Below are positions 8,637 to 17,920 of a DNA stretch of 45,683 bases, piece after piece. This DNA is from JACNKV01 sp964388155 (lineage in GTDB: Bacteria > Fidelibacterota > Marinisomatia > Marinisomatales > JACNKV01). The notes below the pieces were generated by a model. That model did no database searches. It was given only the letters and a program-made list of their open reading frames with translations, and was not told where the DNA came from. The position numbers and the translations under genes were made by a program. The stretch spans positions 1-45,683 of the forward strand of contig CAYLYH010000022.1 in assembly GCA_964388155.1 (NCBI GenBank), in the 5' to 3' direction. Position 1 is the stretch's first letter. Each line of letters begins with the position of its first letter.

Positions 8637-9362
8637 TTAAAGCAGTCTGTCCAAGGCATTTTGAGCAGCAGCTTGCTCTGCGACTTTTTTGCTTAACCCG
8701 ATTCCGGGAGCAAAAGTCCTGTCTCCGATTTCTATCTGAACTTCAAAAATACGTTGGTGTTCAGGTCCGGTTACATTAGACATTTTAAATTGTGGATTTT
8801 TCAATCTCCGAACATGACAAAGTTCGATAAGTCTTCCCTTATAATTTGTGGATTTCCATGCTTCGGTTCGGTGACTCCAGATAGTATTCATTACCAATTG
8901 CTCACACGGGTGCAGCCCACCGTCAAGGTAAATAGCTCCAATGATGGCTTCATATAGATTCGCCTGTTGTTTGACAGCGATTTTTTCGATAGATAAATCC
9001 ACTGAAGATTCAATACTAACATAATCCAATAGGCGGAGTAACTTTCCCATGGATGATAGAAAATCTTTTTGAACGAGCGCTGCACGTTTTTGGGTTAAAA
9101 GTCCTTCATCTCCTTCCGGATATTCCTCCATCAGTGCTTTGCTTACAACGATATCAATGATGGCATCCCCTAAGAATTCTAACCGTTCATAATTGTATTG
9201 CGGTCGTGAATCAAGTGACCGATGCGTAAACGCCTGATTAATATATTTCCGGCGTTTAAATTTATAGTTAAGCTGCTTTTCTAATTCGAAAAATGGATTA
9301 TCATTCGAAGTAAAAAACTGTTTAATTATGTTTAACAGGTTAATATCTTTTAGACGTTGAAT
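8637..9362 (-). CDS. rnc: ribonuclease III, non-canonical start
   Basis: An endonuclease specific for double-stranded RNA that matures rRNA and controls mRNAs. The signature ERLEFLGDAIIDIV lies about 60 residues into the full frame. The second acidic cluster EAIIGAIYLDGG and a C-terminal dsRBD (last 70 residues, GLSKKVAEQAAAQNAL) follow. An ATG at 9131 would start a protein lacking the signature motif and the FTHRSLD helix, so it cannot be right. The frame stays open to a TAG at 9375-9377, but no ATG, GTG or TTG occurs between. I placed the start at ATT 9362 (241 residues) behind an AGAAG sequence; CTG 9338 or ATT 9344 are alternatives. It is the last gene of the fab operon, 44 bp after fabF. 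Confidence 0.85.
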   Translation of the reverse strand: MQRLKDINLLNIIKQFFTSNDNPFFELEKQLNYKFKRRKYINQAFTHRSLDSRPQYNYERLEFLGDAIIDIVVSKALMEEYPEGDEGLLTQKRAALVQKDFLSSMGKLLRLLDYVSIESSVDLSIEKIAVKQQANLYEAIIGAIYLDGGLHPCEQLVMNTIWSHRTEAWKSTNYKGRLIELCHVRRLKNPQFKMSNVTGPEHQRIFEVQIEIGDRTFAPGIGLSKKVAEQAAAQNALDRLL

Positions 9363-9406
9363 AAAAGTGTTCTTCTAAAGTGCCATCACCATTCACTAGT
9401 AACCAA

Positions 9407-10645
9407 TTACCATTTTCTAAACGCAATGACGCCATTATGTCCGCCAAAACCAAAAGTGTTTGACATCACGATATTCACATCTTGTTTTAGCGCTGTGTTT
9501 GGTACATAATTCAAATCACATTCAGGATCTTCTGTAGTGTAATTGATTGTAGGTGGAATAAGTCCGTGTTGAATAGCCATTACGGTAGCGACTGCTTCGA
9601 TTCCACCGCTGGCCCCGAGTAAATGTCCTGTCATGGATTTTGTAGAGCTGATTTTCAGATTAGCAGCATTGGCACCAAAGACTTCCTTAATTGCTGCGGT
9701 TTCGGTTTTATCGTTGAATGGAGTAGACGTGCCATGTGCATTAATGTAATCAACATTCTCCGGTTGAATTCCTGCATCTTCAATGCAGCGACGCATCGCA
9801 CGAATAGCCCCTTTTCCCCCCGGAGCAGGTTGTGTGATGTGATGTGCATCGTCGGTAGCTCCATATCCGGCGAGCTCTGCAAGAATAGTCGCTCCACGAG
9901 ACTTTGCATGTTCTTCCGTTTCCAAAATGATAATTCCGGCACCTTCACCCATCACAAACCCGTTTCGATCTTTATCAAATGGCCTGCTTGCGGAGGTCGG
10001 ATCATCATTTCGGGTGGAGAGAGCTTTCATATTTGCAAAGCCGGCAATTGTCAGGGGCGTAATACTGGCTTCTGTCCCGCCGGCAACAATCATATCGGCA
10101 TCTCCTGCCTGGATGAGACGTAACGCAATTCCGATAGCATCAGTTGCCGAAGAGCACGCAGAGATAACCGTCTGGTTAGGTCCTTGCAACCCAAAGCGTA
10201 TAGCGACTTGTCCTGCCGCGATATTTGCGATCATTTTCGGAACAAATTGGGGAGATACTCTTCGCGGTCCGCGATTTAGCAGTGATTGATGCTGATCTTC
10301 TAACGTTTGAATTCCGCCCACGCCGGTACCAAGAATAACGCCAACACGATGGGAATCGATTGAATCCATGTTGATGTTGGCGTGTGTCATTGCTTCTTGT
10401 GCGGCGACGATGGCAAAGACCGAGAAATTGTCTAGTTTACGGATTTCCCTTGGCTCAAGATATTGATTAGGATCAAATCCGGTTAATTCTCCTGCAATCT
10501 TTACTGAAAAACCTTCTGTATCAAAATAGGAAATATGGTCTATCCCGCTTTGTCCGGATTTTAAAGCATCCCAGTATTCAGGTACAGTATTCCCGTTCGG
10601 AGTCAGTGCCCCAAGTCCTGTAACGACTACACGTATTTTTTCCAT
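9407..10645 (-). CDS. fabF: beta-ketoacyl-ACP synthase II
   Basis: An elongating condensing enzyme of type II fatty acid synthesis that joins malonyl-ACP to acyl-ACP. At 412 residues it matches FabF. The Cys-His-His triad is visible: C164 in VISACSSATDA, H304 in NAHGTSTPFND, H341 in KSMTGHLLGASGG. The GFGGHNG motif lies near the C-terminus. The ATG has an AAGGAAA site 6-7 bases upstream. It follows acpP by 38 bp, the usual acpP-fabF order, and precedes rnc. Confidence 0.97.
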   Translation of the reverse strand: MEKIRVVVTGLGALTPNGNTVPEYWDALKSGQSGIDHISYFDTEGFSVKIAGELTGFDPNQYLEPREIRKLDNFSVFAIVAAQEAMTHANINMDSIDSHRVGVILGTGVGGIQTLEDQHQSLLNRGPRRVSPQFVPKMIANIAAGQVAIRFGLQGPNQTVISACSSATDAIGIALRLIQAGDADMIVAGGTEASITPLTIAGFANMKALSTRNDDPTSASRPFDKDRNGFVMGEGAGIIILETEEHAKSRGATILAELAGYGATDDAHHITQPAPGGKGAIRAMRRCIEDAGIQPENVDYINAHGTSTPFNDKTETAAIKEVFGANAANLKISSTKSMTGHLLGASGGIEAVATVMAIQHGLIPPTINYTTEDPECDLNYVPNTALKQDVNIVMSNTFGFGGHNGVIAFRKW

Positions 10646-10683
10646 AATATTTCCTTTTTGTTAGAAAGAATTATTTTCAGTTA

Positions 10684-10914
10684 TTATTTTCCTTCGACGT
10701 ATTCAATGACGGCGCCAACCGTTGTCAATTTTTCTGCATCTTCGTCCGGAATTTCAATACCAAATTCCTCTTCAAGATCCATAATCAATTCGACGGTATC
10801 CAGCGAGTCTGCACCTAAATCATCGATGAACGATGCTTCCATGGTGATTTTACTTTCTTCAACGCCAAGTTTGTCCATAACGACGTCTTTTACTTTGTCA
10901 AATGCTGCTGACAT
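10684..10914 (-). CDS. acpP: acyl carrier protein
   Basis: A 76-residue acidic carrier of fatty-acyl chains on a 4'-phosphopantetheine arm. The attachment Ser37 sits in the DDLGADSLDTVELIMDLEEE signature on helix II. Length and charge are typical. An AGGAGA site lies before the ATG. It sits between fabG and fabF in the fab operon. Confidence 0.98.
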   Translation of the reverse strand: MSAAFDKVKDVVMDKLGVEESKITMEASFIDDLGADSLDTVELIMDLEEEFGIEIPDEDAEKLTTVGAVIEYVEGK

Positions 10915-10931
10915 GTGTTTCTCCTTTTTAG

Positions 10932-11678
10932 TTATTGCATGACCATACCACCGTCTACAATAAATGTTTGTCCGGTGATGTAATTTGCTTCATCAGATGC
11001 TAAAAACAGAGCCATTGATGCTATGTCTTTCGCGGTTCCAATTCTTCCCAGAGGAATCTGTTGAGTCAGTGCTGTTTTCACGTCGTCAGATAATTCCCCT
11101 GTCATTTCTGTTTCAATATATCCCGGTGCGATACAATTAGCTGTAATTCCGCGTGGGGCTAATTCTTTTGCCGTGGATTTTGTTACACCAATCAATCCTG
11201 CTTTGGATGCTGCATAATTTATTTGTCCTGCATTCCCGGTAAGTCCGACAACAGAAGAAATATTTATTATTCTACCGGAGCGTTGTTTCATCATGGAGCG
11301 CGTGACCGCTTTAATGCAATTAAATACACCTTTGAGATTGATATTAATGACAGAATCCCAGTCGTCTTCTGACATGCGCATAATCAGTGTATCTCTGGTA
11401 ATTCCTGCATTGTTAATTAAAATATCAATATGACCGGTTTCTGCTATCACTGATTTAAAAACGGACTGAACATTATTCAAGTTTGAGACATCACAGGCAT
11501 AGGCGGATACTTTCAAATCTTCAGACATAAATTTGGCGGCTACGTTATCCACATCTTCTTGTTTACGGCTTATCAGAATGACATGCGCACCAGCGATTGC
11601 CAATAATTCGGCGATTCCGTAACCAATGCCTCGTGAAGATCCGGTTACAATAGCTGTTTTGTTTTTCAAATCAAACAT
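10932..11678 (-). CDS. fabG: 3-oxoacyl-ACP reductase
   Basis: An NADPH-dependent reductase of the beta-ketoacyl-ACP intermediate in fatty acid elongation; classical SDR, 248 residues. It shows the TGSSRGIG nucleotide loop (12-19), NNAG (89-92) and the catalytic Ser142-Tyr155-Lys159 set (NISSVVG, YAASK). The C-terminal ITGQTFIVDGGMVMQ ending is the FabG form. Its ATG overlaps the end of fabD by 8 bp, so translation is probably coupled. Confidence 0.96.
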   Translation of the reverse strand: MFDLKNKTAIVTGSSRGIGYGIAELLAIAGAHVILISRKQEDVDNVAAKFMSEDLKVSAYACDVSNLNNVQSVFKSVIAETGHIDILINNAGITRDTLIMRMSEDDWDSVININLKGVFNCIKAVTRSMMKQRSGRIINISSVVGLTGNAGQINYAASKAGLIGVTKSTAKELAPRGITANCIAPGYIETEMTGELSDDVKTALTQQIPLGRIGTAKDIASMALFLASDEANYITGQTFIVDGGMVMQ

Positions 11679-12588
11679 GTTTAAAATCCATTATTTGGGT
11701 GAATGTCTCTACTCCTGTTGTCTTCAACGACCGATCGATGCGTCGGTTTAATCCTTGGAGGACTCTCCCGGGACCGACTTCAACGAAACGATCAATTCCA
11801 GCCTGATGCATGTTAAGAATGGAATCCTGCCACAACACCGGACTTTCCAACTGCTCAATCAAGTTTCTGCGAATTTCATTACCGGACATAGCAGCATGAG
11901 CGGTAACGTTAGAAAAAACCGGGAATTTCGACTCCCTAATTTCGATTGATTTTACCATCTCTGCAAGTGCTTCTCGCGCCGGAGACATAAGCGATGAATG
12001 AAAAGCACCGCTGACATTTAATTCAATGACTTTCCGGGCGCCTGCATCTTTTGCTTTACGCATAGCTACATGGACGGCATCCACTTCACCGGAGATAACA
12101 ACTTGCCCTTGGGCGTTATAATTGGCAGGGATGACAATCCCCTGACATTGTTCGCAAACTGAGAGGAGAATATCATCGTCCAATCCGATAACAGCAGCCA
12201 TCGTTCCACGTTTCTGTTCTCCCGCTTTCTGCATACTTTCTGCACGGACCTTTACCAAGCGAAGTCCGGACTCGAAATCGAAAGCACCGGCAACGGCGAG
12301 AGCAGAATATTCGCCAAGACTGTGTCCGGCAACGGCGGAAGGTGTATGTCCATGTTTGAGTAATAGTTTACCAAGAATGACACTCACGATATAGATCGCC
12401 GGTTGTGTATATTGCGTCTGTTTTAATACGCCTTCAGGACCGTTGAAAATAATAGACTGAATATTGGTATGCATAATATCATTTGCGAACTTAAAATACT
12501 GTTTGCCGATATCCGTATTTTCGTAGAGGTCTAATCCCATCCCAACTTTTTGAGATGCTTGACCGGGAAAGATAAAAGCAGGCTTCAT
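11671..12588 (-). CDS. fabD: malonyl-CoA:ACP transacylase
   Basis: Loads malonyl from CoA onto ACP. The nucleophile motif GHSLGEYSA holds Ser90 and the catalytic His197 lies in GAFHSSLM. PGQASQ is near the N-terminus. Of two possible starts, the ATG at 12588 is preferred over the TTG at 12603: it gives an ATGA overlap with the fabH stop and has a GGGGA site nine bases upstream, so the product is 305 residues, the family norm. Positions are numbered from that start. Confidence 0.96.
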   Translation of the reverse strand: MKPAFIFPGQASQKVGMGLDLYENTDIGKQYFKFANDIMHTNIQSIIFNGPEGVLKQTQYTQPAIYIVSVILGKLLLKHGHTPSAVAGHSLGEYSALAVAGAFDFESGLRLVKVRAESMQKAGEQKRGTMAAVIGLDDDILLSVCEQCQGIVIPANYNAQGQVVISGEVDAVHVAMRKAKDAGARKVIELNVSGAFHSSLMSPAREALAEMVKSIEIRESKFPVFSNVTAHAAMSGNEIRRNLIEQLESPVLWQDSILNMHQAGIDRFVEVGPGRVLQGLNRRIDRSLKTTGVETFTQIMDFKHV

Positions 12589-13574
12589 GAATTGTTTCCC
12601 CAACGAATTAGTGTGCTACCCCAAGTGAATCCGGCACCGAATGCCGCTAATAAAATCATATCGTCTTTGGCAAGGCGTCCGTCTTCTACTGCCTCGTCAA
12701 TACCGATAGGAATTGTTGCTGCTGTGGTGTTTCCATATTTATTGATATTAATTAACACTTGGTTCTCAGAGATACCGCAGCGTTGTGCGGCTGCATCAAT
12801 GATGCGTTTATTCGCTTGATGCGGAATGAATAGTTTGATATCCTGACCGTTTATGTTGTTCCTTTTCAAAATATCAGCACTTACATCCGCCATCCCTCTC
12901 ACGGCGAATTTGAAGACAGTTTTTCCATCTTGCTGAATGGAATGCAACCTTTTATCGACGGTTTCATGGGAGGCAGGAAGAAGACTTCCACCAGCCGGCA
13001 TTTGGAGAAAATCTGCTCCACTCCCATCAATATGCATAATCGAATCAAGGATTCCCTCATCATTGGTAGTTGGTTCAAGCATAACGCCGCCCGCTCCATC
13101 TCCAAATAAAACGCATGTATTTCTATCGGTATAATCAATGATGGAGCTCATGGTTTCTGCACCGATCACCATGACTTTTTTATATTTGCCGGATGCAATA
13201 AAGTTTGCTCCGGTTTCTAAGGCATATAAAAAACCCGTACACGCACCGGAGAGGTCAAAACCCCAGGCATTTTTTGCTGAAATGTTATCTTGAATAATCG
13301 CTGCCGTAGATGGAAAAACTCTATCCGGAGTGACCGTGGCAAGAATGATGATATCAACATCATCCGGGTTCGTCCCTGAGCGTTCTAGCAGTTGTTTCGC
13401 AACATGAGTAGACAAATCAGCCGTTGCCTGTCCATTCGAAACAATGTGACGTTTTTCTATGCCAGTTCTAGTGCGAATCCATTCATCAGAAGTGTCGATT
13501 ATCTTTTCCATGTCAAAATTTGTGAGGACTCGTTCAGGGAGGTATCGTGCGGTCGCTGTAATCGTTGCTCTCAT
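12585..13574 (-). CDS. fabH: beta-ketoacyl-ACP synthase III
   Basis: Initiates fatty acid synthesis by condensing an acyl-CoA primer with malonyl-ACP. The 329-residue protein carries the Cys112 nucleophile in LSGACTGFLYAL, His252 in FIPHQANKRI and Asn282 in NKYGNTTAAT. It overlaps plsX upstream and fabD downstream by ATGA, a tightly coupled arrangement. Confidence 0.97.
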   Translation of the reverse strand: MRATITATARYLPERVLTNFDMEKIIDTSDEWIRTRTGIEKRHIVSNGQATADLSTHVAKQLLERSGTNPDDVDIIILATVTPDRVFPSTAAIIQDNISAKNAWGFDLSGACTGFLYALETGANFIASGKYKKVMVIGAETMSSIIDYTDRNTCVLFGDGAGGVMLEPTTNDEGILDSIMHIDGSGADFLQMPAGGSLLPASHETVDKRLHSIQQDGKTVFKFAVRGMADVSADILKRNNINGQDIKLFIPHQANKRIIDAAAQRCGISENQVLININKYGNTTAATIPIGIDEAVEDGRLAKDDMILLAAFGAGFTWGSTLIRWGNNS

Positions 13575-14575
13575 AAATTGGCTCCTAAATGCTCAGAAAG
13601 ACTGGCTTTAGTGTCTTGGATTAGATTATTATCAACGCATTTTTTTGCAACGAAGATCGAATTTTTAATGGCTTTTGAACCGGCACTACCGTGAGTGATA
13701 ATTGAGATTCCATTTACACCTAAAAGGGGAGTACCACCATGTTCTTCATAATCATATTGTTTTCGCATATTTTTTAACACTGGAAGTAACAAGAGAGCCC
13801 CCAGTCGGTACAGTGCATTATTTCCAATCCTGTTTTTTATTTCTGAACTAAGCGTGTGAATCCAGCCTTCTGCAAATTTTAATAGAGTATTACCGACAAA
13901 TCCATCACAGACAAGGATATTTGCATCAGAATCTAAAAGATGTCTTCCTTCGATATTTCCAATGAAATTTGGTAATTCTTGTTTTAATAAAATATGTGTT
14001 TTCTGATAGAGGTCGCTACCTTTTTCCGGCTCTTCGCCAATGTTTACCAGTCCAATTCTTGGGTTGTTTCCGCCTTCAATGTGGCTAAAGTAATGTGAAG
14101 CCATGATAGCAAATTGGAGTAAATGATAGGGCTTAACATCCGGATTTGCACCCACATCACACAATATTTTACCCCCTTTTTCTGTAGGGATATATGCTCC
14201 GATGGCAGGGCGTCTCACACCGGGAATGCGTCCTAACAATAGCAAAGATGTGGCCATCACAGCTCCGGTGCTGCCGGCGCTGATAAACCCGTCTGCTTGT
14301 TTTGATTTGACCAGTTGAATGCCTGCGACTAAAGAAGAATCCGGTTTTGTTTTAATCACCGTGGCGCCACGGTCTTTCGATGTTACAACTTGCGACGTAG
14401 GATGGATGGATAGTCGAGGAGGTAAAGAGGAGGGAAGCTTATTAAGAATCGCCTTTTCGTCGCCGACCAGGATTAACTTGAGTGTGTCCGGCGAGGATTT
14501 GAGAGCTTCGAGAGCTCCATGTACGACTGCCCCGGGGGCAAAATCGCCTCCCATGGCATCCAAAGCAAATATCAT
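13571..14575 (-). CDS. plsX: phosphate acyltransferase PlsX
   Basis: Converts acyl-ACP to acyl-phosphate for phospholipid synthesis by PlsY/PlsC at the membrane. The N-terminus ALDAMGGDFAPGAVV and the internal segments STGAVMA, RPAIGAYIPT and CDVGANPDVKP are diagnostic. At 334 residues the length is normal. It follows rpmF by only 11 bp and overlaps fabH by four bases. Confidence 0.97.
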   Translation of the reverse strand: MIFALDAMGGDFAPGAVVHGALEALKSSPDTLKLILVGDEKAILNKLPSSLPPRLSIHPTSQVVTSKDRGATVIKTKPDSSLVAGIQLVKSKQADGFISAGSTGAVMATSLLLLGRIPGVRRPAIGAYIPTEKGGKILCDVGANPDVKPYHLLQFAIMASHYFSHIEGGNNPRIGLVNIGEEPEKGSDLYQKTHILLKQELPNFIGNIEGRHLLDSDANILVCDGFVGNTLLKFAEGWIHTLSSEIKNRIGNNALYRLGALLLLPVLKNMRKQYDYEEHGGTPLLGVNGISIITHGSAGSKAIKNSIFVAKKCVDNNLIQDTKASLSEHLGANL

Positions 14576-14586
14576 CTATAGATTAT

Positions 14587-14766
14587 CTACTCTGTTGGTG
14601 ATATGACGGGACGACCACGATAATATCCGCAACTGGGACAAGCCCTGTGCGGTATCTTTGGTTGGTCACATTGTGGGCAAGATGTAAAGGTAACAGTCGT
14701 CGATTTATAATGCGTCCGACGTTTCCGTCCTCTTGCTTTTGATTGTCGTTTTTTTGGTAGTGCCAT
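14587..14766 (-). CDS. rpmF: 50S ribosomal protein L32
   Basis: A 59-residue protein, MALPKKRQSKARGRKRR at the N-terminus, with a four-cysteine zinc ribbon (CPQC and CPSC pairs, 13 residues between) and a GYYRGRPV end. All are standard for L32. The basic N-terminus binds 23S rRNA. A TAGGAGAA site lies seven bases before the ATG. It sits in the conserved yceD-rpmF-plsX order, linking ribosome and lipid synthesis. Confidence 0.97.
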   Translation of the reverse strand: MALPKKRQSKARGRKRRTHYKSTTVTFTSCPQCDQPKIPHRACPSCGYYRGRPVISPTE

Positions 14767-14807
14767 AAATTCTCCTACGTTTTCATAAGTTTATTCGATT
14801 ATGTGTA

Positions 14808-15287
14808 TTATGCTTCCAGCACAGTATTTTCCGATTGCTCTAAACATTTGCATGATTGATGATTCAGATTAGTTCCGCATCGAACACATATCCCTTTACA
14901 CGAATTACTGCATAAGTATTTTACAGGTATTTCAATATGAATGAGATCATAAATAGTCCCCATCAAATCAATTTCATCAGCAGTTTTTGGAAAAAACAAC
15001 GTATCCATATTTACCTCATCAATTAATTTTGTGTCTTCAGTAACCCAAACAGTAAAAGGGATATTCCACTCATCTGAGTTCATATCCAAACATCGATCAC
15101 ATTCAAAAAGGTATGGTACCGTTAAAGTTCCTTTTATTTTGAAACCGTTTGGAAACGATTCGGATGAACACAGGCATCGAATGATGCAGGAAGAAAACAC
15201 CAAATCTGATTTATCTAGTGAATCAACCGGTATTTCAAAAAGCCTATCTGTGAAACCAGTTATTAAATCTGTGCGAAATAGCTTCAC
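14808..15287 (-). CDS. yceD: DUF177 (YceD) family protein
   Basis: A 159-residue soluble protein with the family's cysteine pattern: CDRC near 82-85, then CSNSCKGICVRCGTN near 130-144, which may bind zinc. YceD/DUF177 genes nearly always precede rpmF. Studies in plants and E. coli tie the family to 23S rRNA accumulation or processing. Here it precedes rpmF by 41 bp and is probably the first gene of the rpmF-plsX-fab operon. The role is inferred from family and position. Confidence 0.9.
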   Translation of the reverse strand: MKLFRTDLITGFTDRLFEIPVDSLDKSDLVFSSCIIRCLCSSESFPNGFKIKGTLTVPYLFECDRCLDMNSDEWNIPFTVWVTEDTKLIDEVNMDTLFFPKTADEIDLMGTIYDLIHIEIPVKYLCSNSCKGICVRCGTNLNHQSCKCLEQSENTVLEA

Positions 15288-15381
15288 TTATAGCCTAGAA
15301 ATGTAGCAATAATATTTATGAAAACCAAGAACTGGATACGTAAAAAAATGATTAGAAATTTGCGCCTTCTTTGGTAACGCT

Positions 15382-16566
15382 TTATTCCGTATCCGCTTCG
15401 TCTGAAGGGGAGGTTGCTTCCTCTTCGGCATCATCCATTGATTCGGAATCAGTCTCTTCATCTTCCAGCTCATCTTCATCTTTTTGCTCGAGGAGATTTT
15501 CATCATTGGACTTTTTCTTATAAATGGTGAACATGAGAACTTCTCCGACGGATAGAATAGATAACCCATAAGAAAAGATGGAGAACATAAGAACAAAAAG
15601 GAAAATAGACAGAACAATTGCCGCAACAAATTCTGTTCCGGATAAGACCATTGTACTCGTGTAAGTTGGGATGTCAAACCACCCATCGCAAGTATTGCAG
15701 TAGACAGATGAAATATTTGAAGAACACAAAGAGGATGGGTTAACCATCTCTGCTGCCCACCCCATGATGCGGGTCAGCTTTTCTCCCATAAGCCATTCTT
15801 GTCCGAATACGAAGTAAATAAATTTGAATCCTACACCCCAGAATAATTTCATAATATACACGCTAAATCCCACAAGAGGAAGTAGCGTAAGGTGATACAA
15901 GACAAAACGCCATGGCTGAGACCACGCAATAGAATAAGATTGGAACACAGCACCCATTGTATCTTCTTCATAAGAAGCAACAATTGCTGGTGTGTATATC
16001 AGAGACATGATAAAAACAATCCCCGTATAAATCGTAAAGACAGCCCCGAAGAAATAGATGAAATAGGGAAGGACGAAGAAGAATTCACCCACAAATGGAA
16101 TTTTCCCTAGGAGAGCTGCAATGACGGCTAAAATCACAAAGAACGTAACAATCAGACCAAGAGAGATGGAGGTAAAAATAACCGGATGCCAATGTTTTTT
16201 TACAAAGGCACGGGCATCACCGGAAGAGAAAAATTCATCTCCTTTTAATTGCTTATATGTAATTCGTGCTACTGCAGTGCAGGCAAAGGAAATTGCCCAA
16301 AACCACAGGATTGCTCCCATCCAATACGTGATGGTGGAATACCACGGAAGTGACGCATTACAAAGAACCGGAAATAGTCCATGTGCGCTCCAAGCACTGC
16401 TCATACATTGCCCGGTAAACCCAATGGCTAGATAAGACAGCGCAAAGTAAAGGACATAGCCAATCAAGTTTGCGTAGAGAAATACCCATATCTTTTTCCC
16501 GCTTAACGCAAGACGCGGTGCACGAAAAATATCTCTTATGTCAAAATGCATGTGAATTGGATCCAT
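15382..16566 (-). CDS. hypothetical polytopic membrane protein with acidic tail
   Basis: I do not recognise the family. The 394-residue protein has about six to seven hydrophobic segments (roughly 26-50, 81-101, 129-153, 161-195, 215-237, 305-338). A Cys-containing extracytoplasmic loop between the last two has four cysteines near 282-294. The final 50 residues are almost all Glu/Asp/Ser, a cytoplasmic acidic tail. The N-terminal 25 residues look amphipathic. Its layout recalls envelope 'DUF4013/YIP1-like' membrane proteins, but I see no diagnostic motif. It ends 94 bp before yceD and starts 26 bp after the SPOR lipoprotein gene, so it is likely co-transcribed with one or both. Confidence 0.75.
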   Translation of the reverse strand: MDPIHMHFDIRDIFRAPRLALSGKKIWVFLYANLIGYVLYFALSYLAIGFTGQCMSSAWSAHGLFPVLCNASLPWYSTITYWMGAILWFWAISFACTAVARITYKQLKGDEFFSSGDARAFVKKHWHPVIFTSISLGLIVTFFVILAVIAALLGKIPFVGEFFFVLPYFIYFFGAVFTIYTGIVFIMSLIYTPAIVASYEEDTMGAVFQSYSIAWSQPWRFVLYHLTLLPLVGFSVYIMKLFWGVGFKFIYFVFGQEWLMGEKLTRIMGWAAEMVNPSSLCSSNISSVYCNTCDGWFDIPTYTSTMVLSGTEFVAAIVLSIFLFVLMFSIFSYGLSILSVGEVLMFTIYKKKSNDENLLEQKDEDELEDEETDSESMDDAEEEATSPSDEADTE

Positions 16567-16592
16567 GATAAACTCCTTTTTTTGTTGATTAA

Positions 16593-17408
16593 TTATTTTT
16601 CACGGCGAATAAAATCTATCCAAATTTGGTAACCAAGTGTAGATGATATTTTTTCAGAAACTGCTAACGCTACTTTACGTTTTTCATAACTGCCGACTCG
16701 AACTCGAAACCAAACCGCGTCTGTTTCTTTGAAATAGGCTTTTTGAATATAGGCGTCATATCCTGCTTTGATAAGTTCAAGTACAACTTTTTCAGCCTGT
16801 TGCAGTGTTTTGGCTGAGGTCACCTGAATTGTGTATCGATCGGACAAATAGGGAATGGAAGACCCCGGTCGTGGTGTGTTGGGCTTCGATGCTGTCGTTG
16901 TTGAATTAGTTTCTGTTTCTTGTTTAGGTGTTGTCGAATCATGAGTGACGGGTGTGGGTACGTCGACAGTATCGATCGGAAACTCCTCATTCAACCAATC
17001 ATCATCCGACTTGACATTTTCAGGCTCAGTGGAAACAGCAGGGGCTGGGGTAGGAATATCCTCAACAATCTGTTCTTGCTCAACACTTGGTAGAATATTA
17101 AATATGTGAAGTTGAGCGGAAAGTTCATCTCCATACTGAAACACAGCAACGTGAAAGACGTAAGTCCCGGTGGCATCAGGGATAAACGTAAACACACCGG
17201 GGGAGCGCATTGGCATAATATCTCTGGTACTCAAAATACTGGCATCCGGTTGTTCGGTGATTGCCCAGGTGAAATCAAAATGTCCTTCATCAGTAGGGAT
17301 TTCCACAGCGATTTCTGTAGGGTGCCCAACAAAACCGGGTTTTCCTCCTTCTTCACATCCAATCATATTAATTAAACTAACAAAGACCATTAGCTTAAGG
17401 ACTTTCAT
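16593..17408 (-). CDS. SPOR-domain lipoprotein
   Basis: The preferred start (ATG 17408) gives a short signal peptide ending in a lipobox-like NMIGC, followed by an acidic EEGG linker. An N-terminal beta-sandwich (about 27-110; PKD/Ig-like, with DFTWAITEQP and GTYVFHVAV) comes next. Then follows a Pro/Thr/Glu-rich spacer and a C-terminal SPOR domain (last 75 residues, YTIQVTSAKTLQQAE ... WFRVRVGSY). SPOR domains bind glycan strands stripped of stem peptides at division sites, so a role in cell-wall remodelling at the septum is likely (inference). A longer frame opens at TTG 17477. ndk lies upstream on the same strand. Confidence 0.8.
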   Translation of the reverse strand: MKVLKLMVFVSLINMIGCEEGGKPGFVGHPTEIAVEIPTDEGHFDFTWAITEQPDASILSTRDIMPMRSPGVFTFIPDATGTYVFHVAVFQYGDELSAQLHIFNILPSVEQEQIVEDIPTPAPAVSTEPENVKSDDDWLNEEFPIDTVDVPTPVTHDSTTPKQETETNSTTTASKPNTPRPGSSIPYLSDRYTIQVTSAKTLQQAEKVVLELIKAGYDAYIQKAYFKETDAVWFRVRVGSYEKRKVALAVSEKISSTLGYQIWIDFIRREK

Positions 17409-17483
17409 TGGTATCAAACTCAGATTATTTCTATTCATCATATGGTAGAATTTGAGAGATGACGGAATAAAAAACAATTGAAA

Positions 17484-17909
17484 TTATTGCGTTTCTATCA
17501 ATTCAGCTTGACTGAAAAAGAAACCTATTTCCAATTCTGCATTTTCATTGCTGTCTGAGCCGTGAACGGCATTTTGTCCCAAACTTGTGGCGTAATCCTT
17601 TCGGATTGTTCCATCAGCAGCGTCTGCCGGGTTCGTTGCTCCAATTATCTCACGCCAGGCTTCCACTGCATTTTCCTTATCAAGGGTTAAAACCATGCAT
17701 GGTCCCGAAGACATAAACTCAGTTAATTCTGCAAAGAACGGCTTCCCCGTATGTACTGCGTAAAATCCTTCTGCTTGAGCTAATGTCATGTGTACTTTTT
17801 TAGCTGCTAGAATCTCAAATCCTGCTTCCAGAATTCGATTGTAGATTTTTCCGGCGTACTTGTTTTTTACAGCATCCGGTTTGATAATTGCAAATGTTTT
17901 GTTTCCCAT
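17484..17909 (-). CDS. ndk: nucleoside diphosphate kinase
   Basis: Transfers the gamma-phosphate between nucleoside di- and triphosphates through a phosphohistidine. The active His116 lies in NAVHGSDS. The N-terminal TFAIIKPDAVK and the GATNPADAADGTIRKDY segment are characteristic. At 141 residues it has standard length. An AAGGAAAA site precedes the ATG. Confidence 0.97.
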   Translation of the reverse strand: MGNKTFAIIKPDAVKNKYAGKIYNRILEAGFEILAAKKVHMTLAQAEGFYAVHTGKPFFAELTEFMSSGPCMVLTLDKENAVEAWREIIGATNPADAADGTIRKDYATSLGQNAVHGSDSNENAELEIGFFFSQAELIETQ

Positions 17910-17920
17910 GAATTTTCCTT

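Noticed and set aside
9129..9131. ATG 9131 as the rnc start
   Set aside because: It would delete the RNase III signature and the first catalytic acids.
9627..10123. Long antisense frame opposite fabF
   Set aside because: It lacks family features and is the shadow of a highly conserved gene on the other strand.
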